A program made the translations under genes and the position numbers. A DNA stretch of 64,000 nt from Crocinitomicaceae bacterium (GTDB lineage Bacteria; Bacteroidota; Bacteroidia; Flavobacteriales_D; Crocinitomicaceae): positions 97,875 to 161,874 of the forward strand of contig JAHENC010000021.1 in NCBI GenBank assembly GCA_024643365.1, written 5' to 3'. How positions within the stretch are numbered: the stretch's first letter is position 1; each line of letters starts with the position of its first letter. The notes under the pieces are model-generated. The model was given only the letters and a program-made list of their open reading frames with translations, ran no database searches and had not been told where the DNA came from. Positions 52,255 through 60,523 of this stretch are shown one piece after another.

Positions 52255-53375
52255 CTTAAAGCGATTTCTTGCCAGTCAAATTTTCTTTTTTCAAACGGGA
52301 AAAGATCAAAAAGTTCACCAGAATAATAAAACTGGTAGGCAACAGCCCCGAAAGTATAGGCTTTTTCTTTGATTTTTATCGCTGATCCACCCACTTTTGG
52401 ATGTGCTTTTGGAATGGATTGGGGATATCCGACATTGAATAAAGTTACGAGAATTTCTGGACGATGATCGATTGGAAATCCAGAACGTTCCCATTGCATT
52501 TTCACTTGTTTCAAAAAGATTGCTGCATACAAGTAAGAGTAATAGTGATTGTGAAAATCTGTCAATCTACTGATGCGTTCTGCTGATGGATTATTTGATT
52601 TAAAATCCAACAAATGCTCGTATTTTTCTCCAAGATAATAGACACTTTTTGGATTCTTCAAGTGTTCTTCAATTTGAATTGCTGTATGCTCTTTGATTCC
52701 TGTTACACCGAAAGAAAACATCGATTCAACCGAAAGTATTTTAAGTGGACTAATCCATTTTTTATATGCTTCGCGATCCGAATTGAACAAGCGAATTTGT
52801 TCACCAACTAAACATGACACAATTAATCGTCCTTCTACACCCGTCTGTTGAGCAACACTGTCCACCAAATGAACATCCTTTGCCACGGCAATTTTAAAAT
52901 CAGACCATTCTTGGATGTTCATCCATTCGAAAGCACTGAGCGTATTTCCCGATTCTTTCTGTTGTTTTTTGCGCTTTAATTGGCGCAATTGCTGTTGGTA
53001 AGCGCGATTGGATTTCAATTGAATGTCCACGGCATCAATCATACGTTTTACCTCCACTTCATTATTCGAAGCTTTCCACGCGTCAAGGATGTATTGCGCA
53101 TTTTTTGGGTGAAATTTTTTGAGTAATAAAATTCGGTCTAAGGATTCAAAATGCAAGGCTTTAAGTTGTTCCGAATTCAATTTATAGGCTTGATTGTATT
53201 TGTCCTCCATACCCTCGAAATACCGATTATTTGCATCCACGCTACCCTTTTCATCGGTTAAACGAAACTTAATCGCAACAAAGGATGCAGAAAGGAAAAA
53301 TCCAATTGCTGCAAAACAAAAAACGAATGTCCAAAATGGATAACGGAACCATTTTGATTGCCAAATTTTACGCAT
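52251..53375 (-). CDS. membrane-anchored lysozyme-like conserved protein (DUF1402-like)
   Basis: The 374-residue protein has one N-terminal membrane helix (about 14-35), a charged helical stretch ('QLRQLKRKKQQKES') and a C-terminal domain with 'GVEGRLIVSCLVGEQIRLFN', 'MFSFGVTGIKEHTAIQIEEH', 'YYSYLYAAIFLKQVKMQWER' and 'HRPEILVTLFNVGY'. The layout resembles transglycosylase-like proteins annotated DUF1402 in Bacteroidetes; E196 in 'GEQIRL' could be catalytic, but I cannot prove it. It is coupled to a phosphodiester glycosidase gene, which supports a cell-wall role. Confidence 0.65.
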   Translation of the reverse strand: MRKIWQSKWFRYPFWTFVFCFAAIGFFLSASFVAIKFRLTDEKGSVDANNRYFEGMEDKYNQAYKLNSEQLKALHFESLDRILLLKKFHPKNAQYILDAWKASNNEVEVKRMIDAVDIQLKSNRAYQQQLRQLKRKKQQKESGNTLSAFEWMNIQEWSDFKIAVAKDVHLVDSVAQQTGVEGRLIVSCLVGEQIRLFNSDREAYKKWISPLKILSVESMFSFGVTGIKEHTAIQIEEHLKNPKSVYYLGEKYEHLLDFKSNNPSAERISRLTDFHNHYYSYLYAAIFLKQVKMQWERSGFPIDHRPEILVTLFNVGYPQSIPKAHPKVGGSAIKIKEKAYTFGAVAYQFYYSGELFDLFPFEKRKFDWQEIALR

Positions 53376-53549
53376 ATAAAAATTATTGTGAGCAAAAGTA
53401 CATTAAACTACTGAATGTTTGAATAATTCACAGCATCATCGAAAGTCCGATTCATTGACTTGAGTTTTTAACAATCGTGCGCTGAGAACAAGGAGGAAAG
53501 TCCATCGCGGATGACGGAAGATTTCTTTATTTTGTGTAAAATACATACC

Positions 53550-54917
53550 ATGAAAATACTTGTACTCGGAGTTTTTAGCATGTTAGCGTTCCGTTCATTG
53601 ACGCAAACAGATGTGAAATTAAAAGATCAAATAAAAGCAACCCGAATCTTAGAAAATGGCATTGAGCTTTACAACATCGGATATTCGAGTGATGCCTATA
53701 TGAACTTCAAACAAGCGAATGTATTAAGTCCGGGCTCAGCTAAAACCTTGTATTACTTGTCAAGTGTGGAATATGACTTTAAAAACTTTTATGACGCACA
53801 AATACACGTTACTGAAGCTTTGAAAATCAATGATAAAAAATTAAGCAGTGATTTAGAGTTGCTTGCGGGACAGATACACCATAATTTGAATCACATTGAT
53901 TCTGCCATTGTGCACTACTCTAATTGTGCGAAAATTATTGGGGAGAAATTAGCCAAAGAATACAATATTCCAGCGCTCATTGAACAATGTAATTTCGCTA
54001 AAAAAGAACAGGAAAAAGGAGTGCTTTCCATTCGCACACCTTTTGCAGAAGTCAATACTAAATATGACGAGTATGCACCCATATTAACTCAAAGTGGCCA
54101 AGCACTTTATTTTACCGCAAAGAATCCAGACGCTAAAGGCGACAACGTGAATCCGGAAGATCAAAGTTATTTTGAGGATATTTATTTTTCCTATTGGAAC
54201 GACACGACGAAAACATACAAAATCACGTACTCAGAAGACCAAGATTGGAACACCGAAGGATTTGATGCTTTGAATTGTGTGCTTTCAGATGGTTTGCATG
54301 CCTTTGGGACATTAAACACTTCTGCTTCCAAAGAAAAAACAACAGAAAGTTCAGAGATTTTCGAATTAACCGCTGAAAAAGCATTTGCATGGGATGAACA
54401 AAAAATAATTAAAATCCCAGGGGTGAACACTAGTTTCTTCGATGGTTCCGCTTGTATTTCTGACACATTTATGATGGATGAGTACACTTACAAACGAGAA
54501 CTTTACTTCGTCTCTGATCGTCGTGCAGAAAAAAGTTTAACCGATTTATTTGTGGCAACAGAAACAAATGGCGTTTGGGGAGAAGGCGCACTTGCATTAC
54601 CTGATTTCATCAATACAAGCGGACGAGAAACAACACCATTCATCACCGAAGATGGAAGTTTATTATTCTTTAGTTCAGATGCATTACCTGGAATGGGAGG
54701 ATACGATGTGTATTTCTGTAAAAGAAATGGAAATCAATGGTCCACACCGGTAAACTTGGGCGCGTCATTCAACACCGTAAATGACGACACTCACTTTCAA
54801 TATTATCCAACATTAGGAAAAGCCGTTATGGCTGGAATTAGCGAATTAGACGGTCTTTTTAATTACAATATTTTTCAAGTGGATTTAAAAGGGAAGTCTT
54901 TTCCATTTATGAAATAA
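53550..54917 (+). CDS. exported TPR/PD40 protein, PorE-like without OmpA domain
   Basis: The ATG at 53550 opens a signal peptide ('VFSMLAFRSLTQ'); the upstream in-frame start at 53511 is unlikely. The 455-residue protein has TPR-like helices (about 25-150: 'GIELYNIGYSSDAYMNFKQA', 'KTLYYLSSVEYDFKNFYDAQ') and then a PD40/WD40-type propeller ('EYAPILTQSGQALYFTA', 'LYFVSDRRAEKSLTDLFVAT', 'TPFITEDGSLLFFSSD', 'GGYDVYFCKRNG'). That is the front half of PorE, a type IX secretion protein, but the peptidoglycan-binding OmpA domain is missing. Role unknown. Confidence 0.82.
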   Translation: MKILVLGVFSMLAFRSLTQTDVKLKDQIKATRILENGIELYNIGYSSDAYMNFKQANVLSPGSAKTLYYLSSVEYDFKNFYDAQIHVTEALKINDKKLSSDLELLAGQIHHNLNHIDSAIVHYSNCAKIIGEKLAKEYNIPALIEQCNFAKKEQEKGVLSIRTPFAEVNTKYDEYAPILTQSGQALYFTAKNPDAKGDNVNPEDQSYFEDIYFSYWNDTTKTYKITYSEDQDWNTEGFDALNCVLSDGLHAFGTLNTSASKEKTTESSEIFELTAEKAFAWDEQKIIKIPGVNTSFFDGSACISDTFMMDEYTYKRELYFVSDRRAEKSLTDLFVATETNGVWGEGALALPDFINTSGRETTPFITEDGSLLFFSSDALPGMGGYDVYFCKRNGNQWSTPVNLGASFNTVNDDTHFQYYPTLGKAVMAGISELDGLFNYNIFQVDLKGKSFPFMK

Positions 54918-54977
54918 CTGAACCTTGTGGAATCTCCGTTGTATGCGCATCTACATACACGAATATAAGATCGAATT

Positions 54978-56972
54978 ATGAAAAAAATCATTGCAAGTAT
55001 CCTTTTAGGATGCAGTTTCCTTGTTGCAAACGCACAAAAAGAAATCAGTTCGGTAGCGCCTATCAAAAAGGTGACCGTATTTTTCACAGGAGCACAAGTC
55101 CAACATGAAGCGAAATTAGACCTTCAAATAGGTAGACAGGACATCGTTTTTCAAAAGTTGACAGATTTTGTGGATCCAAATACCGTTCAAGTGAAGGCAC
55201 AAGGAGATGTGACCATTCTCTCCGTTCGTACGCGAAAAAACTACGAGGATTTAAGAATTAGCAATGAAGAAATTCATGCCTTGAACGCAAAGAAGGACTT
55301 GCTCTATAAAAAAGATCAAGCCTTGCGAGATGAATACGTGATTTTAGAGATGGATAAAAACCTATTGCTTCAAAACCGCGATTTAAAAGGACAAGACCAA
55401 GGACTAAAAATAACTGAGTTGAAAGAGGCGTACTTGTTCATGCATGCGAAACTTACGGAAGTCATCACAAGAGAGACAGCAATCTATGCTGAATTAGAGG
55501 ATCTTCAAAAGAAAATGAATCAAATCGAGCAAGAAATCATAAGTCAGCGCTCAAAACCTGTCATTAATTATTCTGAAGTAGTGGTAGAAGTCGATGTGAA
55601 CAAATCTTGCACGGCTGGATTTCAATTCAATTACATAAGTCCAAATGCTACATGGAAAGCCTATTACGACATGCGCAGCGATGGCATCGGAAAACCCGTG
55701 CGCTTAGAAGCAAAAGCGAACGTGAGTCAAACCACTGGAATCGAATGGAAAAATGTAGACCTCGTTTTATCCACCAATGACCCCTATGAAAATGCGCAAG
55801 AACCAACCTTGCAACCATGGATTATCTACTACAACAATTATCCACAGCAAAAAACGCAAACAACAAGAAATCTACCTCAAGTCGTTTACGCGGGAGAGAA
55901 ATTAAGAGGAGAAGTGATTGATGCTTCGACCGGAGAGGCAATGCCGTTTGCAAAAGTTCAATTTTCGAACACTCCAGGAGGCGTTATTACAGACTTCGAT
56001 GGGAAGTTCGAGGTGACGATTCCAAAAGCAGAAAATTACGTGACGGCAAGCTATGTTGGATATACGGCAGTTCAGCTTCAAATTACGTCTACTTACTTGA
56101 AATTCTTCTTAGAACCGCAGGAAGTAAGTTTACAAGAAGTCCAGATTCGCGGGTCAAGATCAGATGACGCGGATTATTATATAGATGGGATTCAAGTTAC
56201 TTCTGAAGCAAATACCATTACGAGACAAGACCTTTCGCGTATGCCCGCAAGGTCAGCAGACTTACTAGAAGTAATACCTGGAGTTAGAAAACGCAAAATG
56301 GAATTCAAAAATGAAGCAGCATCCTATAAGTCAAACGCTGTTGCAACGACTATCACGAAAAAAGACTTGCGCGTAGAATATGCGATTCAATCGAAAATGT
56401 CCATTCCATCCGATGGCATGGACCACCGCGTGAGTATCGCGACGCATGAATTACCAGCGTCATACGAATACCACGTTGTGCCGAAAATTGATCCAAGTGT
56501 GTATTTATCTGCACAGGTTGTTGGATGGGAGAAATTGAATTTATTGAGCGGTGAGTCCAACATTTACTTCGATGGCACCTTCATGGGTAAATCGTATTTA
56601 GATGTGAATTCCACCAAAGACACCCTTTCGTTCTCTTTTGGAAAAGATAGTAAAGTGAGTGTGGAACGAACAAGAGTGAAAGAAAAATCGAAAATTAAAA
56701 CAATCGGATCTCGTCAAAAATTCGATGTGACTTGGGAAATTAAGATTAAAAATAACGGTGGTGCAATGATTCCATTGATTGTGAAGGACCAGTTCCCTAT
56801 ATCTAATCAAGAAGATATCAAAGTAAAACGAGGAGATTTGGTTGATGGTAAAGCAGATGAAAAAACGGGGATTATCACCTGGAGTTTCCTCAAAGGAATT
56901 TTAGGATCCCAAACCATCACCTTTGACTATAGCGTGGATTCACAGTACGGGATTCAGCTTTACTTAGAATAA
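54978..56972 (+). CDS. DUF4139/DUF4140 (MuiA-like) protein with inserted receptor-type domains
   Basis: The 664-residue exported protein begins with a signal peptide ('CSFLVANAQ') and a DUF4140 domain (about 28-125), a coiled coil (about 95-195) and the first part of DUF4139 ('GFQFNYISPNATWKAYYDMR'). An insertion of about 130 residues follows: a carboxypeptidase-like regulatory domain (308-378, 'GEVIDASTGEAMPFAKVQFS') and a fragment resembling the start of a TonB-receptor plug (385-436, 'EVQIRGSRSDDADYYIDGIQ'). DUF4139 resumes from about 455. The protein has no barrel. It is named after an alginate-related 'mucoidy inhibitor'; the function is unknown. Confidence 0.85.
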   Translation: MKKIIASILLGCSFLVANAQKEISSVAPIKKVTVFFTGAQVQHEAKLDLQIGRQDIVFQKLTDFVDPNTVQVKAQGDVTILSVRTRKNYEDLRISNEEIHALNAKKDLLYKKDQALRDEYVILEMDKNLLLQNRDLKGQDQGLKITELKEAYLFMHAKLTEVITRETAIYAELEDLQKKMNQIEQEIISQRSKPVINYSEVVVEVDVNKSCTAGFQFNYISPNATWKAYYDMRSDGIGKPVRLEAKANVSQTTGIEWKNVDLVLSTNDPYENAQEPTLQPWIIYYNNYPQQKTQTTRNLPQVVYAGEKLRGEVIDASTGEAMPFAKVQFSNTPGGVITDFDGKFEVTIPKAENYVTASYVGYTAVQLQITSTYLKFFLEPQEVSLQEVQIRGSRSDDADYYIDGIQVTSEANTITRQDLSRMPARSADLLEVIPGVRKRKMEFKNEAASYKSNAVATTITKKDLRVEYAIQSKMSIPSDGMDHRVSIATHELPASYEYHVVPKIDPSVYLSAQVVGWEKLNLLSGESNIYFDGTFMGKSYLDVNSTKDTLSFSFGKDSKVSVERTRVKEKSKIKTIGSRQKFDVTWEIKIKNNGGAMIPLIVKDQFPISNQEDIKVKRGDLVDGKADEKTGIITWSFLKGILGSQTITFDYSVDSQYGIQLYLE

Positions 56973-56993
56973 ATTTTATGAAGTACCTTGAGG

Positions 56994-57027
56994 AGCCACC
57001 AATGTTTTGTAACTTGGTGGCTTCTTT
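56994..57027 (+). terminator. terminator-like hairpin ending at the truA start codon
   Basis: A perfect 9-bp stem (56994-57002 with 57014-57022) with an 11-base loop and a short TCTTT tail that abuts the truA ATG at 57028. It could end the DUF4139 transcript or mask truA initiation. Confidence 0.55.
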
Positions 57028-57777
57028 ATGCAACGTTATTTTGTCCAAATCGCCTACCGAGGTACCGCCTATCATGGATGGCAATCCCAACCGAACGCAC
57101 CAAGCGTTCAGGAAACGATTGAACGCTGTTTTTCAAAGCTATTTGGAAATACTTCCGTTCCAATTGTCGGATGCGGGAGAACGGATGCAGGCGTCCATGC
57201 GAAAACATATTATTTTCACGTAGACCTTCCACAAGAATGGGAAGAGGAGCAACTGTGTTTTAAGTTGAACCGCATGCTGCCACCTGATATCAGTGCCTAT
57301 CGGGCACATTGTGTTTCATCGGAACTTCATGCACGCTTTGATGCCGAGAAACGCACCTATCGCTATTTCATTCACCAACATAAGGATCCATTTCAACAGG
57401 ATCAAAGTTGGTATTTCCCGCAGCAATTAGACTTTTTAACCATGAATGTAGCAGCTCAGCGATTGTTGGGCACCAAAGACTTTGGGTCCTTTTCAAAATT
57501 GCATACAGATGTAAAGACGAACATTTGCACTGTTTTTCATGCGGAATGGATTCAAAGCGAGGATCAATGGTACTTTGAAATCTCTGCCAATCGCTTTTTA
57601 CGGAACATGGTTCGAGCGATTGTTGGAACATTAATTGAAGTTGGATTGGGAAAATTAACCAGCGAAGACATCGACACCATCATCGATGCAAAAGACCGTG
57701 GCGAAGCAGCGGTTTCCGTTCCGGCACATGGATTATTTCTGTGGGACATTGTTTATCCATCTTTAAGCGAAAAATAA
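57028..57777 (+). CDS. truA: tRNA pseudouridine synthase A
   Basis: Converts uridines 38-40 of the tRNA anticodon arm to pseudouridine. The 249-residue protein has the start 'QIAYRGTAYHGWQSQPNAPS', the catalytic 'GCGRTDAGVHA' (48-58, nucleophile D53), 'LHARFDAEKRTYRYFI' and 'ISANRFLRNMVRAIVGTL'. It is the only plus-strand gene between the DUF4139 gene and a minus-strand group; a bidirectional-type terminator follows. Confidence 0.97.
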   Translation: MQRYFVQIAYRGTAYHGWQSQPNAPSVQETIERCFSKLFGNTSVPIVGCGRTDAGVHAKTYYFHVDLPQEWEEEQLCFKLNRMLPPDISAYRAHCVSSELHARFDAEKRTYRYFIHQHKDPFQQDQSWYFPQQLDFLTMNVAAQRLLGTKDFGSFSKLHTDVKTNICTVFHAEWIQSEDQWYFEISANRFLRNMVRAIVGTLIEVGLGKLTSEDIDTIIDAKDRGEAAVSVPAHGLFLWDIVYPSLSEK

Positions 57778-57784
57778 TTCCAAC

Positions 57785-57810
57785 AAAAAAGGCGACATTT
57801 CTGCCGCCTT
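57785..57810 (-). terminator. intrinsic terminator of the plug-domain gene, facing truA
   Basis: A 6-bp stem (57789-57794 with 57805-57810) with a 10-base loop, followed on the minus strand by six T (57790-57785). It lies between the convergent ends of truA and the plug-domain gene and may serve both. Confidence 0.65.
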
Positions 57811-57829
57811 CACTACTATCTTTTCGTTG

Positions 57830-58540
57830 TTATTCTTGATTGGACATATACGCACGGTATAAATCGAAGTAGCTTTTTGTTTCAACGACAATCGCTCCAC
57901 CCAACGTATCTCCATATTTTGCTGGAAGTCCACCCGTGTAAACCATCATTCTATTAATGGAGCAACTTGGAACACTATATACTTCGTTGCTTTTGATTCC
58001 GTCTAAAATATAAATCATATCTCCTTTTCGCGCACCGCGGAACATCAATTGTCCGTCGTCATCCACTTTAATTTCAGAGGACATAGAAGTGGCAAGAGTT
58101 TTAATGTCGAATTTATTTGCGTTGTGCACCAAATCCTTGGAAGTTAATTCCTTTACTGGTAATTCACCATAAATTAAGCGAATGCGCGTTCCAACAGGGA
58201 CAGCTTTCATTGTTTGAACTGCGTTTGTATTCATTAAAATCGTTCCAAGATTACAATAAGCTTCGATGGGAACATCCACCGGAATTCCTTTCAATGAATC
58301 GGCTTTGTAGACGATGTACATCGTATATTTTCCAACTGGAACACTTGAAATTCGGAAACGACCATCAGCATCAGTCATTGCATAATATTTTTTATCCTGA
58401 TCTTCCACTACTGCACGAGCATTGGGTAAGGGTTTATCGTCATTAAAATTCATCACTTTACCGATGATGTCACCTGTTACTGATTGAGCAATTGTGTTTC
58501 CTGCTAAAACAAGCATCCACACTGCGAACCATTTTTTCAT
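57830..58540 (-). CDS. barrel-less TonB-receptor plug-domain protein
   Basis: The start at 58540 (MKKWFAVWML) opens a signal peptide ending 'NTIAQ'; an earlier start would add 25 residues without sense. The 236-residue protein has a carboxypeptidase-like regulatory domain (24-104, 'GKVMNFNDDKPLPNARAVVE') and a plug-like domain (130-221: 'LMFRGARKGDMIYILDGIKS', 'VYTGGLPAKYGDTLGGAIVV') and then stops. No beta-barrel follows in any frame. The sequence looks complete rather than decayed. It may be a periplasmic binding or adaptor protein. Confidence 0.82.
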   Translation of the reverse strand: MKKWFAVWMLVLAGNTIAQSVTGDIIGKVMNFNDDKPLPNARAVVEDQDKKYYAMTDADGRFRISSVPVGKYTMYIVYKADSLKGIPVDVPIEAYCNLGTILMNTNAVQTMKAVPVGTRIRLIYGELPVKELTSKDLVHNANKFDIKTLATSMSSEIKVDDDGQLMFRGARKGDMIYILDGIKSNEVYSVPSCSINRMMVYTGGLPAKYGDTLGGAIVVETKSYFDLYRAYMSNQE

Positions 58541-58597
58541 AGCTTTTGTTTTTGGATTTCTTATGAGATGTGCACTTCCATGAAATTCCATAAAAGG

Positions 58598-58630
58598 CAA
58601 AAAAAAGGCCCACATTGCTGTGAGCCTTTT
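58598..58630 (-). terminator. intrinsic terminator of fabD
   Basis: A 7-bp outer stem (58603-58609 with 58624-58630) stacks on a 4-bp inner stem with TTGC loop (58611-58622). Eight or more A on the plus strand (58599-58606) give a strong minus-strand T-run. It lies 18 bases after the fabD stop. Confidence 0.82.
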
Positions 58631-58647
58631 ACTATTTTGATTTCGAA

Positions 58648-59535
58648 TTATTCAACAATTGTTGCACTACTTGTTGCTAATTCGCGGTTTACTTTCTTAA
58701 AAAGTCCTTGTAACACTTTACCTGGTCCAACCTCTACTACTTCAGCACAACCATCAGCAAGCATGTTGTTCATGATTTGAGTCCATTTTACTGCTCCTGT
58801 TAATTGCAACACCAAGTTTTGTTTGATTTCAGAAGGATCCGAAACAGCTTTAGCGTTCACATTCTGGTAAACAGGACAAGTTGGCTGTGAAAAATGTGTT
58901 GCTTCGATTGCAGCTGCGAGTTCTTCACGTGCTGGTTCCATCAAAGGGGAATGAAAGGCTCCACCCACTTGCAACAACATCGCTCTTTTTGCACCTGCTT
59001 CTGTTAATTTAGAACAAGCTTCTTCCACTGCGGGAATGGCTCCAGAGATTACTAATTGTCCAGGACAATTATAGTTTGCTGGAACAACAACCCCATCGAT
59101 TTCGGAACAGATTTTTTCCACTACGTCATCTTCTAAACCTAAGATTGCGGCCATGGTAGATGGTTGCATTTCACATGCTTTTTGCATGGCAAGAGCACGT
59201 TGAGAAACCAAGCGAAGTCCATCTTCGAAACTCAAGGTTTTATTTGCTACTAGCGCCGAGAACTCACCCAATGAATGTCCAGCAACCATTGCCGGTTGAA
59301 ATGAATCACCTAAGCATGCAGCTAAAATTGTCGAATGCAAAAAGATAGCAGGTTGCGTTACTTTCGTTTGTTTCAGCTCTTCTTCACTTCCTTCGAACAT
59401 GATTTTTTGGATATCGAATCCAAGAATTTCATTTGCTTTTTGGAACATTGATTTCGCTAAATCTGAATGTTCATATAAATCTTTACCCATTCCGGTGAAC
59501 TGTGCTCCTTGTCCGGGAAATACATATGCTTTCAT
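58648..59535 (-). CDS. fabD: malonyl-CoA:ACP transacylase
   Basis: Loads malonate onto acyl carrier protein for fatty-acid synthesis. The 295-residue protein has the N-terminal 'FPGQGAQFTGMGKDLY' (6-21), nucleophile S88 in 'GHSLGEFSALV', catalytic H195 in 'GGAFHSPLM' and 'VVEVGPGKVLQGLFKKV'. It stands alone here, not in a fab cluster, with its own terminator. Confidence 0.97.
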   Translation of the reverse strand: MKAYVFPGQGAQFTGMGKDLYEHSDLAKSMFQKANEILGFDIQKIMFEGSEEELKQTKVTQPAIFLHSTILAACLGDSFQPAMVAGHSLGEFSALVANKTLSFEDGLRLVSQRALAMQKACEMQPSTMAAILGLEDDVVEKICSEIDGVVVPANYNCPGQLVISGAIPAVEEACSKLTEAGAKRAMLLQVGGAFHSPLMEPAREELAAAIEATHFSQPTCPVYQNVNAKAVSDPSEIKQNLVLQLTGAVKWTQIMNNMLADGCAEVVEVGPGKVLQGLFKKVNRELATSSATIVE

Positions 59536-59577
59536 AATGTCTAATTTGGGGGTAAAATTAATGATTCCTTTGGAATC

Positions 59578-60417
59578 TTATAACTGTCCATCGGAATGAT
59601 AGCGTCCTGTTTTGAAGATTCGCACCTTTTGGAGGATTCCATCGGCATCATAGTCATAGACTTTTCCGTCCCATAACTGTCCATTTTTAAATTCTCCTTC
59701 CATCCAAATTTCGTCGTTGTCATTATAGACTTTGTTGTAGCCATTGGTCACGAATTTCAATCCTTTCATCCTAGGATTGGCAATTCTTGGGGGATAAATG
59801 ACCGATTCCATGCTAGAGACGGGGGGTTTTGGCTGTGGCAGATTTGAAAAGTTCTTCTTATTTGTCAGTGCGCCAGATGCAGAAACCTCAAACGACTCAA
59901 TCAGGTTTCCTTGGGAATTATAACGGTTCACTTTCCCAGTTAATGTTCCATTTTTCATCGAATATTCTAAAGCGAGTTTCCCGTTTTCATGAAAATACTG
60001 CACCTTTCCTGTTTCTTGTCCATCGTTATTGTACAACGCCTTATACGACGGAATTCCATTTTCAAAGTAACGAACAAGGGTCCCTTTGTAGCCATTCTTA
60101 CCGAAGCTACCTTGTTCCATGATATGACCATTGGGATAAAAGCGCGTAAATGATCCTTCGGGACGATTATTGGAATAATTTCCTTTTAACTTGGGGGTCT
60201 TCCCATCCATGTGGTACTTTGTCCAAACTCCCTCTTTTCTACCCGAAACGTAAATTCCCTCCTCTACTTTTCCCGTTTTAGCGATACCAGAATTTGGTTT
60301 ATCTGCTCCTGTGTAGACCCATTTTCCTGTTCGTTTACCATGTACATCTTTTTTGTTCTGTGCGTGAACGAAAGAGGTAAACAAAAGGAAACATAAAAGG
60401 AAAGTAGTCTTAAGCAT
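59578..60417 (-). CDS. exported MORN-repeat (YwqK-like) protein
   Basis: The 279-residue protein has a signal peptide ('LFTSFVHAQ') and about eight MORN-type repeats of the pattern G-x-x-x-R/Y-y-x-N-G: 'GKRTGKWVY', 'GRKEGVWTKYH', 'NRPEGSFTRFYPNGHI', 'GYKGTLVRYFENGIP', 'GKVQYFHENGKLALEY', 'GKVNRYNSQGNLIESF'. A proline-rich spacer precedes the last repeats. Relatives are tagged 'YwqK family antitoxin' in databases, but no toxin gene is adjacent and the signal peptide argues against that role. It lies 42 bases upstream of fabD on the same strand. Confidence 0.85.
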   Translation of the reverse strand: MLKTTFLLCFLLFTSFVHAQNKKDVHGKRTGKWVYTGADKPNSGIAKTGKVEEGIYVSGRKEGVWTKYHMDGKTPKLKGNYSNNRPEGSFTRFYPNGHIMEQGSFGKNGYKGTLVRYFENGIPSYKALYNNDGQETGKVQYFHENGKLALEYSMKNGTLTGKVNRYNSQGNLIESFEVSASGALTNKKNFSNLPQPKPPVSSMESVIYPPRIANPRMKGLKFVTNGYNKVYNDNDEIWMEGEFKNGQLWDGKVYDYDADGILQKVRIFKTGRYHSDGQL

Positions 60418-60507
60418 AGTTGAATTCTCCTGTAAAAGTATGAAAAGCAGGCTGAAATCTGTGAATAACTACTGAAAAATTACCGGTAAAGGAAGGGAAG
60501 AAAAAAG

Positions 60508-60515
60508 TAATTTTG
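60508..60515 (+). promoter_or_regulatory. -7 box of the flavin reductase gene
   Basis: TAATTTTG, an exact TAnnTTTG match, ends eight bases before the ATG at 60524. No -33 element is evident. The 106-base gap holds nothing else clear. Confidence 0.4.
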
Positions 60516-60523
60516 ATTTAGAT

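Noticed and set aside
53470..53860. Complete RNase P RNA gene suggested by GGAGGAAAGTCC
   Set aside because: The exported TPR protein begins at 53550, leaving under 60 bases after the motif; the other conserved core blocks of rnpB are not present downstream.
59578..60417. Antitoxin of a toxin-antitoxin pair (YwqK label)
   Set aside because: It has a signal peptide and only MORN repeats, and no toxin-like gene is adjacent.
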